Shown piece by piece: positions 51,898 to 63,833 of a DNA stretch of 64,000 bases. The stretch is taken from NCBI RefSeq assembly GCF_036013975.1, contig NZ_CP107904.1:2046001-2110000 (forward strand), written 5' to 3'. The notes under the pieces were generated by a model. That model saw only the letters and a list, made by a program, of their open reading frames with translations, was not told where the DNA came from and did not search any database. The position numbers and the translations under genes were made by a program. Position 1 is the first letter of the stretch; the number at the start of each line of letters is the position of its first letter. This stretch comes from Kitasatospora sp. NBC_00458 (GTDB lineage Bacteria; Actinomycetota; Actinomycetes; Streptomycetales; Streptomycetaceae).

Positions 51898-53502
51898 CTA
51901 CTTGCCGACGCGGCCGATCTCCCAGAACCGGAAGAAGCCGGTGGTGTCGACGGTCGACTCGACGCCGGTGATGTTGGAGCGGGAGGCGAAGAACGCCTTG
52001 TTCTGGAACAGCGGGATCAGCGGGGCGTTGGCGGCGACGATGTTCTGGATCTGGCCGTAGGCCGTCGTCGCGGCAGCGCGGTCGGCCTGCTTGAGGGTGT
52101 CCGGGACCAGCTTCTGGCTGATCTGCGGGTCGTCCCAGCCGTGGTGGTAGGAGCCGCCCTCGACGATCAGCGGGGCGACGTAGTTGTCCGGGTCCGGGTA
52201 GTCGGCGAACCAGCCGATCGTGTACAGCTGGTACTTGCCCTCGGCCCAGCCCTTCTTGAAGGCGTCCCAGTCGGGCTCGTGCTGCACGGTGATCTGGAAC
52301 AGGCCGCCGGCCTCCAGCTGCTTCTTCAGCGTCTCGGACTCGGCGCCCTCGGCGCGGGAGCGCGACCAGGTGAGGGTGAGCTTGACCGGGGTCTGGACCT
52401 TGGCGGCGGCGAGGATCGCCTTGGCCTTGTTGACGTCCTGGTCCCCGTAGCGGTCGAAGAAGGCCGTGTTGTGGCCGCTGACGCCGGCCGGGACCATCGA
52501 GTACAGCGGCTGGACGGTGCGCGCGAAGACGTCGCGGGCGAGCGCCTTGCGGTCGACCAGCTGGGCCGCGGCCTGCCGGACGGCGAGGTTGCCGCCGGTC
52601 GCGTCCTTGGTGTTGAAGACCAGGTAGCGGGTGTCGTTGCTGTCGCCCTCGACGACCCGCAGGTCGGTCTTGCCGCCCTGCTGCTCGGAGAGGATCTGGG
52701 CGGCGGTGTTGGGCTCCAGGCTGTTGTCGGCGAGGTCGACCTCGCCCTTGTCCAGCGAGGCCTTGAGGTCGGCGGGCTTGTCGAAGTACCGCAGGGTGAA
52801 CTTCTTGTTCCGCAGCTTGGCGTCGCCGGTGTACTTGTCGTTGGGCGACAGCACGACCTTGCCCGGGCCGGTGCCGCCGGCCATCGGCTCGATCGAGTCG
52901 ATCTTGTACGGGCCCGAGCCGACCAGCTTGTCGTTGCCGAGCAGCTTGTCGGCCGGGAAGACCTCCTGGTCGACGATCGCGCCGGCGGGGCCGGCGAGCT
53001 TGGCCGGGAGGGTGGCGTCGGGCTGGGAGAGCTGGAACACCACCTCGGTGTCGCTCTTGGACTCGACCGACTTGATCGACGAGAGCAGGCCGGCCGGGCC
53101 GCTCTGGTCGTTGATCTTCAGCGTCCGCTGGATCGAGAAGACGACGTCGGCGGCGGTCAGCGCGTGGCCGTTGGAGAACTTCAGGCCGCTCTTCAGCGTG
53201 CAGCGGTACTGGGTGGCCTCGCCCGCGGTGAACTCGCAGGACTGGGCGGCGTCCGGGCTGGGCGCGCTGGAGGCGGCCGGGTAGCTGAGCAGCGACTGGA
53301 AGGTGTTGCGCAGCAGCAGCCAGGAGCCGGCGTCGTAGGCGCCGGCCGGGTCCAGTGCGTTGGTGACCGAGGTGGTCCCCATGGTGATCGCCTTGTCGCC
53401 GTCCCCCTTGACGGCGTCGGTCACCGAGCCGCAGCCGGCCACCGAGGCGGCCACGAGTCCGGCGCAGCCGAGCACGGCCAGTCGTTCAGCTGAAGTCTTC
53501 AC
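51898..53502 (-). CDS. Solute-binding lipoprotein of a peptide-type ABC importer
   Basis: A 534-residue family 5 solute-binding protein. The lipobox VAGC ends at Cys24. Typical blocks are GLKFSNGHALTAADVVFSIQ and YQLYTIGWFADYPDPDNYVA. The GTG at 53500-53502 places the signal peptide at the N-terminus. No permease or ATPase gene adjoins it, so it must use a transporter encoded elsewhere. It could use the dpp importer in this window, though its sequence is clearly different from DppA. Confidence 0.85.
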   Translation of the reverse strand: MKTSAERLAVLGCAGLVAASVAGCGSVTDAVKGDGDKAITMGTTSVTNALDPAGAYDAGSWLLLRNTFQSLLSYPAASSAPSPDAAQSCEFTAGEATQYRCTLKSGLKFSNGHALTAADVVFSIQRTLKINDQSGPAGLLSSIKSVESKSDTEVVFQLSQPDATLPAKLAGPAGAIVDQEVFPADKLLGNDKLVGSGPYKIDSIEPMAGGTGPGKVVLSPNDKYTGDAKLRNKKFTLRYFDKPADLKASLDKGEVDLADNSLEPNTAAQILSEQQGGKTDLRVVEGDSNDTRYLVFNTKDATGGNLAVRQAAAQLVDRKALARDVFARTVQPLYSMVPAGVSGHNTAFFDRYGDQDVNKAKAILAAAKVQTPVKLTLTWSRSRAEGAESETLKKQLEAGGLFQITVQHEPDWDAFKKGWAEGKYQLYTIGWFADYPDPDNYVAPLIVEGGSYHHGWDDPQISQKLVPDTLKQADRAAATTAYGQIQNIVAANAPLIPLFQNKAFFASRSNITGVESTVDTTGFFRFWEIGRVGK

Positions 53503-53858
53503 GGGTCGCGTCCTTCTGGGTGCGGTCCGGCCGGGGGCCGGGGGCCCGCGAGCCGGTTGCCTCCGGGGTTGCGGAGGGCGCACGCGAGCCGGGCGCCCGT
53601 GCGACCGCGGGCAGGACGGGGTTGCCCGTCAGCGGCGGTGCCTGGGCTCGGGGTGGGGAACGAACTGGAGTAGCGTGCCATATCGAACACACACACCCGA
53701 TACCCCCACAGGTGACAGTTGGGACACGGGGGGCGGCGCCGGTCAGGGCACTCCTACGAGTTGTCAGCCAATGCCCGTTTTCTCCCCGGACGCCCGGCGG
53801 GCGGGAGCGGCCGGGGCCGCTTACCGGCCGGTAGCACCGATCCGCAATGAGACGACAA
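53503..53858. other. Gene-free stretch upstream of the solute-binding protein
   Basis: No credible gene. It must hold the promoter of the leftward binding-protein gene. Near its right end are two adjacent palindromes: AGCGGCC/GGCCGCT (53806-53821) and TACCGGCCGGTA (53822-53833). The first is a plausible terminator for the HAD gene. Confidence 0.6.
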
Positions 53859-54563
53859 TCACACTCGTGAGGCGACCAGCGAGCGCAGCAGCTCCAGATC
53901 GACCTGCTCCAGCGAGGACAGCACCAGCCGGCCGGGCGCCGGCTCGATCACCGCCACCGAGGGCACCGCGATCACCGGGCAGCCGGCCGCCTCCGCCGCC
54001 CGCACCCCGGTCGGCGCGTCCTCCACCACCACGCAGCGGGCCGGCTCGGCCCCCAGCCGGCGCGCCGCCTCCAGGTACGGGTCCGGGTGCGGCTTGGTGC
54101 GCGGCACCTCGTCCCCCGCGACCGTGAAGGCGAAGTGCTCGGCGCCCAGCGAGCGCAGCACGATGTCGATGATGTGCCGGTGCGAGGCGGAGACCAGCGC
54201 GGCCGGGACACCGTGCGCGGCGAGCGTGTTGAGCAGCCGCTCGGCGCCCGGCATCAGCGGCACGCCGCCGGCCAGCAGGTCGACGAAGCGCTGGTTGATC
54301 AGCACGGTCAGGTCGGCCGGCGCGATGTCCACGCCGGTGGCGGCGAGCAGGTAGTCGATCACCCGGCTCATCGGGCCGCCGACCACCTGGGCGCGGTCCG
54401 CCTCGTCGAGCGCGTACCCGAGCTCGGCGAACAGCGAGGCCTCGGCCTGCCACCAGAAGTCCTCGGTGTCGACCAGCGTCCCGTCCATGTCCAGCAGCAC
54501 CGCCTGCAGGCCCTGCCCGTCGCCGCGGCCGAGGGTCTGGGTGGCGGTGGAGATGGTGGTCAT
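53859..54563 (-). CDS. HAD-superfamily phosphatase
   Basis: A 234-residue HAD hydrolase of the beta-phosphoglucomutase/phosphatase branch. Motif I LLDMDGTLVDTED supplies D25 and D27; motif II is ALVSASHRH; the catalytic lysine is in PRTKPHPDPY; motif III is VVVEDAPTGVRAA. The ATG at 54561-54563 has AAGGA 8 bases upstream. Likely substrates are small sugar phosphates; the position next to metH is seen in other Streptomyces as far as I recall. Confidence 0.88.
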   Translation of the reverse strand: MTTISTATQTLGRGDGQGLQAVLLDMDGTLVDTEDFWWQAEASLFAELGYALDEADRAQVVGGPMSRVIDYLLAATGVDIAPADLTVLINQRFVDLLAGGVPLMPGAERLLNTLAAHGVPAALVSASHRHIIDIVLRSLGAEHFAFTVAGDEVPRTKPHPDPYLEAARRLGAEPARCVVVEDAPTGVRAAEAAGCPVIAVPSVAVIEPAPGRLVLSSLEQVDLELLRSLVASRV

Positions 54564-54705
54564 GGCGGGATCCTTCCGTCCGTGCCCCCGGATCGGCTCC
54601 GGGGATGGCACAGGCCGGCCCGCTGGTGAGCGGACCGGCCCGTTCAGGATCATCAAGGATACGCCCGGACCGCCCGGATCGGGCGAACGCGGTGCGGCGG
54701 CGGAG

Positions 54706-58215
<3,510 letters not shown>

Positions 58216-58359
58216 GGGGCTTCTCCCTGGGTGCGACGGCTGTCGGCTTTGCACGCCCGCTGAATCGGGCCCGCACGTGGCCAGGGTATCCGGCCCCCGC
58301 CGGGAGCACGGCACGTGTTCCGTATCCTGAGCGCTCGGCCGCGAGGGGAGAGCGACGAC

Positions 58360-59448
58360 ATGGGTGGATTCCGGACACGTGTACGCCGGGCGGGAGCGCT
58401 TCCCGGCCTCTGGGCGCGGGCCCTGCGCGCCCGCTGGCGGAGCTGGTCGCGGTGGCGGAAGTCGCTGGCCGCGGCGCTGATCGCGGTCGCCGTGGCGGTG
58501 GTGCCGATCGGCTCGGCGGCCCTCGCGCTGCGCCTGCAGTACGTCGGCGACCCGTCCCCCGAGGCGCGCACCCGCGGCCGCGACGCGGTCTGGCTGGGTC
58601 ATGCCTGGGTCGACGGCCGTAAGGGTGACGCGGACGTCGCCGCGCTCGCCCGGCGGCTGGCCGGGACCGGCGTCCGCGACCTCTACGTGCACACCGGCCC
58701 GCTGGAGCACGACGGCTCGCTGCCGCCCACCGTGCACCCGCGCGCCCGCTGGTTCACCGAGGCCGCGCACCGCGCGCTGCCCGGGATCCGGGTGCAGAGC
58801 TGGCTCGGCGACGAGGTCAAGCCCGAGAAGGACGCCCTCGACCTGGAGGACGCCCCCACCCGGGACCGGGTCACCGCCTCCGCCCGCCAGGTGCTGGACC
58901 TCGGCTTCGACGGCGTGCACTTCGACATGGAGCCGATCCGGCCCGGTTCGAAGGGCTGGCTCGCCCTGCTCGACCAGGTCCGCCCGGTCACGGCGGAGCG
59001 CGGCACGAAGCTGTCGGCCGCCGTGCCGCAGATCGACCCGCTCCCTTACCAGCACAACGTGGCCATCGCGTTGACCGACCACGGCAAGTGGTGGGATCAG
59101 GCCTATTTCGCCGAGACCGCCCGCCGGGTCGACCAGATCGCCGTGATGACCTACGACTCCAGCATGCCGACCGAGTCCCTCTACGGCGGCTACAACGCCT
59201 ACCAGACCGAACTGGCCCTGGAGGCCACCCCCGAGGACGTGGACCTGCTCATGGGCCTGCCGTTCTACTGGGAGGACAAGTGGGGCCACTGGGGTCACGC
59301 CGAGACGGTGAGCGCCGGCATCCGGGGCATCCGGCTCGGCCTCGGCCGGTACGACCTCGGGCGGCAGAACTTCGGCGTCGGGCTGTACGTGGACTTCGCC
59401 GCGACCGAGCAGAACTGGGCCGACTACCGGCGGCACTGGGTGCGCTGA
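58360..59448 (+). CDS. Membrane-anchored GH18-like glycosidase-type protein
   Basis: A 362-residue protein: a basic N-terminus, one membrane helix (about 37-57) and an extracytoplasmic TIM-barrel-like domain. FDGVHFDMEP (183-192) resembles the GH18 DxxDxDxE catalytic strand, with D184, D189 and E191. Further barrel segments are QIAVMTYDSSMPTESLYGGY and LLMGLPFYWEDKWG. It may hydrolyse a glycan at the cell surface, but the substrate is unknown. The ATG at 58360 has GGGGAGA 7 bases upstream. It is divergent from metH. Confidence 0.7.
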   Translation: MGGFRTRVRRAGALPGLWARALRARWRSWSRWRKSLAAALIAVAVAVVPIGSAALALRLQYVGDPSPEARTRGRDAVWLGHAWVDGRKGDADVAALARRLAGTGVRDLYVHTGPLEHDGSLPPTVHPRARWFTEAAHRALPGIRVQSWLGDEVKPEKDALDLEDAPTRDRVTASARQVLDLGFDGVHFDMEPIRPGSKGWLALLDQVRPVTAERGTKLSAAVPQIDPLPYQHNVAIALTDHGKWWDQAYFAETARRVDQIAVMTYDSSMPTESLYGGYNAYQTELALEATPEDVDLLMGLPFYWEDKWGHWGHAETVSAGIRGIRLGLGRYDLGRQNFGVGLYVDFAATEQNWADYRRHWVR

Positions 59449-59484
59449 GGAGGCCGCGGGCGCGGGGCCCCGCGCCCCCGGGGC

Positions 59485-60024
59485 TCAGATCTCCGGGGTG
59501 TCGGGCGGGCCCGCCATCCGGTGGGCGAGGTCGTCCAGGAAGCGGTGGACGGCGCTCCCCTCTCCGGTCACGTAGTGCGACACCGCCCGGTAGAGCGGCT
59601 GGTACACCTCGCCGCGCTCGGTGACGGTCAGCGTGCAGCCCGCGCCGGCCGGCGTCAGCCGGTACGTCCAGGTGCCGCCGTACGGGAGGTCCCGGTCGGC
59701 GATCCCGGTCACCAGCAGGTGCGGGGCCGCGCTCTCCAGCACCTCGTACGTGGTGTACCCGTGCCGGCCGTACTCGCGCCAGCGGGGCCGTCCGTCGGCG
59801 GCCGCCGGCAGGGGCTCGACGTGCGACAGGCCCCGGCGCCAGGCCGGGTGGAGGCCGGTGTCGGTCAGCACCTCCCAGACCGCGCCGGGCGGCTGGGCGA
59901 GCTCCAGGCCGCCCTCGCTGACGTGCTCCACCGGCAGCCGCCGGCCCGCCGCCCGGGCCGCCAGCACCGCACCGGCCCCGGTGGCCAGCACGAGGCCGGC
60001 ACCGGTCCACAGCCGTCCGTTCAT
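59485..60024 (-). CDS. Membrane-anchored SRPBCC (START-like) domain protein
   Basis: A 179-residue protein with an N-terminal membrane helix (LWTGAGLVLATGAGAVLAA) and a SRPBCC ligand-binding fold (LAQPPGAVWEVLTDTGLHPA, WTYRLTPAGAGCTLTVTERG). The fold binds hydrophobic ligands; the role here is unknown. The ATG at 60022-60024 has GGAG 8 bases upstream. Confidence 0.78.
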   Translation of the reverse strand: MNGRLWTGAGLVLATGAGAVLAARAAGRRLPVEHVSEGGLELAQPPGAVWEVLTDTGLHPAWRRGLSHVEPLPAAADGRPRWREYGRHGYTTYEVLESAAPHLLVTGIADRDLPYGGTWTYRLTPAGAGCTLTVTERGEVYQPLYRAVSHYVTGEGSAVHRFLDDLAHRMAGPPDTPEI

Positions 60025-60374
60025 CCGCCGGCTCCTCACACCCGCCGTCCGGCCCCCGCCTCCATCATCGCGCCGCGCCGCCGGGCGGGCGCGGCCGGCG
60101 GCCCGGTGACCTGGCGGCCCGGTGACCCGGTGACCTGGTGGCCGCCCCGGCCGGGCCCGCCGGGATAACCGGTGGATCGCGGCGCCCCCCTCCCCCAGAC
60201 TGTCCCGGTGCCCGGCGGTACGGGGCTTCAAAGCCCGTAGGCTGGGCAGGTAGGGACCATGGAGCGAGGCGTTCCATGGGTGACGAGAGGTTCGGCCGTC
60301 GGCATCCGGCCCGCCGGTATCCGGGCATTGCCTGCCGGGTGCGGCGGCGGCCGCCGACCGGAGGGAGACGCTGG
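60025..60374. other. Divergent promoter region of the PAC2 gene
   Basis: No credible gene. It contains repeated CCCGGTGACC words at about 60102-60140 and the promoter-operator element of the PAC2 gene at 60223-60243. Confidence 0.55.
60223..60243 (+). promoter_or_regulatory. Candidate promoter with palindrome upstream of the PAC2 gene
   Basis: A -10-like TAGGCT (60238-60243) is directly preceded by the palindrome GGGCTTCAAAGCCC (60223-60236). A protein bound to this would block the -10 element. No convincing -35 hexamer was seen. Confidence 0.35.
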
Positions 60375-61325
60375 GTGATCGAGCTGGAAGATGTTCCCGA
60401 GTTGATCGACCCGGTGATGGTCTGTGCCTTCGAGGGGTGGAACGATGCGGGGGACGCCGCCTCCGCGGCCCTGGCGCATCTGGACGAGACCTGGGGCGGC
60501 AAGGTGTTCGCCGCCCTCGACGCGGAGGACTACTACGACTTCCAGGTCAACCGGCCCACGGTCTGGCTGGACGGCGGCGTCCGCCGGATCACCTGGCCGA
60601 CCACCCGGCTCTCGGTGATCCGGGTGACCGAACCGAAGACCCGGGACGTCGTGCTGGTCCGCGGCATCGAGCCGAGCATGCGCTGGCGCTCGTTCTGCAA
60701 CGAGCTGCTCGCCTTCGCGCACGAGCTGGGTGTCGAGCTGGTGGTGATCCTGGGCGCCCTGCTCGGCGACACCCCGCACAGCCGCCCGGTGCCGGTCAGC
60801 GGGGTCACCTCCGACCCGGACCTGGCCCGCCGGCTGGAGCTGGAGGAGAGCCGGTACGAGGGCCCGACCGGGATCGTCGGGGTGCTCCAGGAGGCGTGCA
60901 CGCACGCCGGGGTGCCCGCGGTGACGCTCTGGGCGGCGGTGCCGCACTACGTCGCGCAGCCGCCGAACCCGAAGGCCACCCTGGCGCTGGTGAACAAGCT
61001 GGAGGACCTCCTGGACCTGCGCATCCCGCCGGGCGAGCTCGGCGAGGACGCCCGGGCCTGGCAGCTGGGCGTGGACCAGCTGGCCGCCGAGGACAGCGAG
61101 GTGGCCGAGTACGTCCAGCAGCTGGAGGAGGCCCAGGACACCGCCGACCTGCCGGAGGCCTCGGGCGACGCGATCGCCCGCGAGTTCGAGCGGTACCTGC
61201 GGCGGCGGGAGAACGTCGGACCGACCGGCGAGAAGCCGGTGGCCGGGCACGCCACGGCGGAGCGGCCGAGCGAGCCGGAGGCGCCCGGCTCCCGGGAGAG
61301 CCAGGACGGTGCCGAGGAGGACTGA
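60375..61325 (+). CDS. PAC2-family protein (proteasome assembly chaperone-like)
   Basis: A 316-residue PAC2-family protein. The conserved N-terminus is IELEDVPELIDPVMVCAFEG with WNDAGDAAS, and the core contains VLGALLGDTPHSRPVPVSG-like and GPTGIVGVLQEACTHAGVPA segments. The C-terminus is disordered and acidic. In eukaryotes PAC2 relatives help assemble the 20S core, but a role for bacterial members is not established. The GTG at 60375 has GGAGGGA upstream. In Mycobacterium the homologue also lies between metH and mshC. Confidence 0.88.
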   Translation: MIELEDVPELIDPVMVCAFEGWNDAGDAASAALAHLDETWGGKVFAALDAEDYYDFQVNRPTVWLDGGVRRITWPTTRLSVIRVTEPKTRDVVLVRGIEPSMRWRSFCNELLAFAHELGVELVVILGALLGDTPHSRPVPVSGVTSDPDLARRLELEESRYEGPTGIVGVLQEACTHAGVPAVTLWAAVPHYVAQPPNPKATLALVNKLEDLLDLRIPPGELGEDARAWQLGVDQLAAEDSEVAEYVQQLEEAQDTADLPEASGDAIAREFERYLRRRENVGPTGEKPVAGHATAERPSEPEAPGSRESQDGAEED

Positions 61326-61340
61326 CCTCCCGGACCCGAA

Positions 61341-61402
61341 CCGCGCACGGCGGAGGGGGGCGTCAGGACCATCGTCCTGACGCCCCCCTCCGCCGTGCGC
61401 GG
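61341..61402. terminator. Exceptionally long perfect hairpin terminator
   Basis: A 29-bp perfect stem: 61341-61369 pairs with 61374-61402 around the four-base loop CATC. The arm begins CCGCGCACGGCGGAGGGGGG. It separates the convergent PAC2 and mshC genes. Confidence 0.9.
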
Positions 61403-61456
61403 TGAGTGGTCCGCCCGGGCACCCCGGCGGGGTGCCCGCGGCGGCGCGGGCCGCTG

Positions 61457-62686
61457 CTAGAGCGCGAGGCCGAGCAGTGCGTCCACGGTGCGGGTGACCA
61501 GGCCGGGGGCGCCGATGTCGGAGCCGCCCGCGGTCCGCTGGCGCTCGGCCCAGCGGTCCACCGCGGCCAGCGCGGCGGGCGCGTCCAGGTCCTCGGCGAG
61601 CGCCGCGCGGACCTCGGCGAGCAGCTCCTCGGCGGCCGGGCCGTCCGGGCGGGAGACCGCGGCGCGCCAGCGGGCGAGGCGCTCGACGGCCTCGTCCAGG
61701 GTGGCCTTGGTCCACTCCCAGTCCTCGCGGTAGTGGTGCGAGAGCAGGGCGAGGCGGATCGCCGCCGGGTCGACGCCCTCGCGGCGCAGCGCCGAGACGA
61801 AGACCAGGTTGCCGCGCGACTTCGACATCTTGTGGCCGTCCAGGCCGACCATTCCGGCGTGCACGTAGGCCTTGGCGTACGGGTGGGCGCCGGTGGCGAC
61901 CTGGGCGTGCGCGGCGCCCATCTCGTGGTGCGGGAAGGTCAGGTCGCTGCCGCCGCCCTGGATGTCGAAGGACATCCCGAGGTACTGCAGGGCGATCGCG
62001 ACGCACTCGATGTGCCAGCCGGGGCGGCCGTGGCCGAGCTCGGTGTCCCAGGCGGGCTCGCCGGGGCGGGCGGCCAGCCAGAGCAGGGCGTCCAGCGGGT
62101 GGCGCTTGCCGGGGCGGTCCGGGTCCCCGCCGCGCTCGGCGAAGACCGGGTGCATGGCCTCGCGGGTGAGGCCGGAGACCTCGCCGAAGGTCGGGTCGGC
62201 CTCGACCGAGAAGTAGATGTCGCCGTCCAGCTCGTAGGCGGCCCCGCTCGCCAGCAGCTTCTGGACCAGCGGGACGATCCACGGGATCGACTCGACGGCG
62301 CCGATGTAGTGGGCCGGCGGGAGCAGCCGCAGGGCGGTCATGTCCTCGCGGAAGAGCGCGGTCTCGCGCTCGGCCAGCGCCGTCCAGTCCTGCCCGGTGG
62401 CGACGGCGCGCTCCAGCAGCGGGTCGTCCACGTCGGTGACGTTCTGGACGTACAGGACGTCGTGACCGGCGTCCTTCCACACGCGCTGCACCAGGTCGAA
62501 GGCGTTGTAGGTGGCGGCGTGGCCCATGTGGGTCGCGTCGTAGGGCGTGATTCCACAGACGTAGATCCGGGCGGTGCCGTCCTGCGGCACGAGCTCCCGG
62601 ACGACTCCCGTCGCGGTGTCGTGGATACGGAGGGGAAGCCCCTGACCAGGCAGGGCGGGAACCTCGGAAGCGGGCCAGGCATGCAT
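61457..62686 (-). CDS. mshC: Cysteine:GlcN-Ins ligase MshC (mycothiol biosynthesis)
   Basis: A 409-residue ligase related to cysteinyl-tRNA synthetase that joins cysteine to GlcN-inositol with ATP. The N-terminus [10 protein letters not shown] is characteristic. C44 (YVCGITPYD) and C228 ([10 protein letters not shown]) are zinc ligands; the nucleotide motifs are HMGH (53-56) and KMSKS (286-290). It lacks the tRNA-binding tail of CysS. The start is the ATG at 62684-62686 although the ribosome binding site is weak. Mycothiol is the main thiol of actinobacteria. Confidence 0.95.
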   Translation of the reverse strand: MHAWPASEVPALPGQGLPLRIHDTATGVVRELVPQDGTARIYVCGITPYDATHMGHAATYNAFDLVQRVWKDAGHDVLYVQNVTDVDDPLLERAVATGQDWTALAERETALFREDMTALRLLPPAHYIGAVESIPWIVPLVQKLLASGAAYELDGDIYFSVEADPTFGEVSGLTREAMHPVFAERGGDPDRPGKRHPLDALLWLAARPGEPAWDTELGHGRPGWHIECVAIALQYLGMSFDIQGGGSDLTFPHHEMGAAHAQVATGAHPYAKAYVHAGMVGLDGHKMSKSRGNLVFVSALRREGVDPAAIRLALLSHHYREDWEWTKATLDEAVERLARWRAAVSRPDGPAAEELLAEVRAALAEDLDAPAALAAVDRWAERQRTAGGSDIGAPGLVTRTVDALLGLAL

Positions 62687-62829
62687 GGGAATGACTTTAA
62701 CCGGGCGAACATTTGAAAGCCTAACCAGTCGGCAAGATCGACTGGATTCGCCTGCTTTCGTTGCCTGAGCGGTTCTGGACTGATAGTGCGCGGCGCTTGA
62801 CTGTCCTTGCCCGTGGTGCGGGTGGGCAG

Positions 62830-62925
62830 GTCGGTGCGCCCGGACGGCCGTGCCGCCGACCGGACGCTCGGTGCGGGTGAGCGGGTCGATGCGCCCGGAC
62901 GGCCCTGCCGCCGACCGGGCGCTCG
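62830..62925. repeat. Direct repeat between mshC and the dioxygenase gene
   Basis: A 41-base unit at 62830-62870 recurs at 62885-62925 with three differences, a 55-base period. It begins GTCGGTGCGCCCGGACGGCC in the first copy. No gene is evident in this interval (62687-62954). Nearer mshC is an inverted repeat, CCAGTCG (62725-62731) with CGACTGG (62739-62745). Confidence 0.8.
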
Positions 62926-62954
62926 CGACCCACCGGGTGAGACGGCCGGAGCCG

Positions 62955-63833
62955 CTACAGCCGCTGCCAGAGGGCCGGAACGTTCGGCGGCTCCCAGCCC
63001 GGGAAGGCGGTGTGCCCCTGGAGGCAGCGGTAGGAGACGCCGGCATAGGTGACCTGGTCGCCCGCGTTGTAGGACGCGCCCGCGGTCCACGTCCCGCCGG
63101 GGGGCGTCGTGGTGGGCGTCGAGGTCGGGGTGGAGGTGGGCGTCTGCGTGGGCGTCTGGGTCGGGTTGGGGGTCTGCGGCACGTTGAGGACGAAGTCGTA
63201 CGTGCCCTCCTTCGCCGAACCGACCTGGCGGACGTTCATCAGCAGCCGCGCGTCGTAGATCGTGTCGGTGCTGTTGCGCGGCTCACCCGGGAAGTACAGC
63301 TGCGTGGTGATCACCGGCCGGCCGGGCGCCTGGAGCTTGACGTGGATGTGCCGGGTGCGGCCCGGGTAGAGGCCGGGCACGATCGTGGTGAGGCTGAAGG
63401 CGCCCTGGGCGTTGGTGAACTGGTGGCCGCGGAAGGTGAAGCCGACGTTGTCGTAGGCGCCGTTGACGTCCGCCTGCCAGAAGTCCAGCAGCACCCCGGA
63501 GATCGGCAGGCAGGCCCGGCCGAAGACGAAGCCGCTGACGGTGAGCCGGGTGCCCGGCGTGCTGCTGGTGATCAGCGAGCTGCGCAGCGGGGAGTTGGGC
63601 TTGAAGTAGGGGCCCTCGGTCTGCTCGATGGTCGGGGCGTCGCCGTCGTGGCAGGCCGGGGTGAACTCGGGGGTCTCGCCGGTGCCGACCCGGTCGCGGG
63701 CCAGTGCGACGCCGCCGCCGACCAGCAGCGGTGCCGTGCCGAGCACGGCGGCGGCCCTCAGGACGGTCTTGCGGCTGATCCGGCGGTCGATCGGACCGTC
63801 CGTCCCGGTGGTGGGCTCTTCGGACGCGGGCAT
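62955..63833 (-). CDS. Secreted intradiol ring-cleavage dioxygenase fused to a CBM5/12 module
   Basis: A 292-residue protein. A probable Tat signal ([19 protein letters not shown]) begins near R17-R18. The iron(III) ligands of intradiol dioxygenases are visible as Y127 ([10 protein letters not shown]), Y156 and H162/H164 ([14 protein letters not shown]). [11 protein letters not shown] linker is followed by a chitin/cellulose-binding type 5/12 module (about 248-292, [20 protein letters not shown], ending VPALWQRL). This resembles the Streptomyces secreted dioxygenase-CBM fusions reported to act on lignin-derived catechols. The ATG at 63831-63833 is used. Transport as a folded metalloprotein fits the tat genes. 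Confidence 0.88.
   Translation of the reverse strand: MPASEEPTTGTDGPIDRRISRKTVLRAAAVLGTAPLLVGGGVALARDRVGTGETPEFTPACHDGDAPTIEQTEGPYFKPNSPLRSSLITSSTPGTRLTVSGFVFGRACLPISGVLLDFWQADVNGAYDNVGFTFRGHQFTNAQGAFSLTTIVPGLYPGRTRHIHVKLQAPGRPVITTQLYFPGEPRNSTDTIYDARLLMNVRQVGSAKEGTYDFVLNVPQTPNPTQTPTQTPTSTPTSTPTTTPPGGTWTAGASYNAGDQVTYAGVSYRCLQGHTAFPGWEPPNVPALWQRL

Noticed and set aside
58216..58314. Possible cobalamin riboswitch upstream of metH
   Set aside because: Only about 100 bases are available before the divergent gene's promoter and no B12-box-like sequence could be found.
62687..62760. Possible SigR-type promoter (GGAAT-N18-GTT) for mshC
   Set aside because: The closest match, CGAAT followed 20 bases later by GTT, has the wrong first base and spacing.
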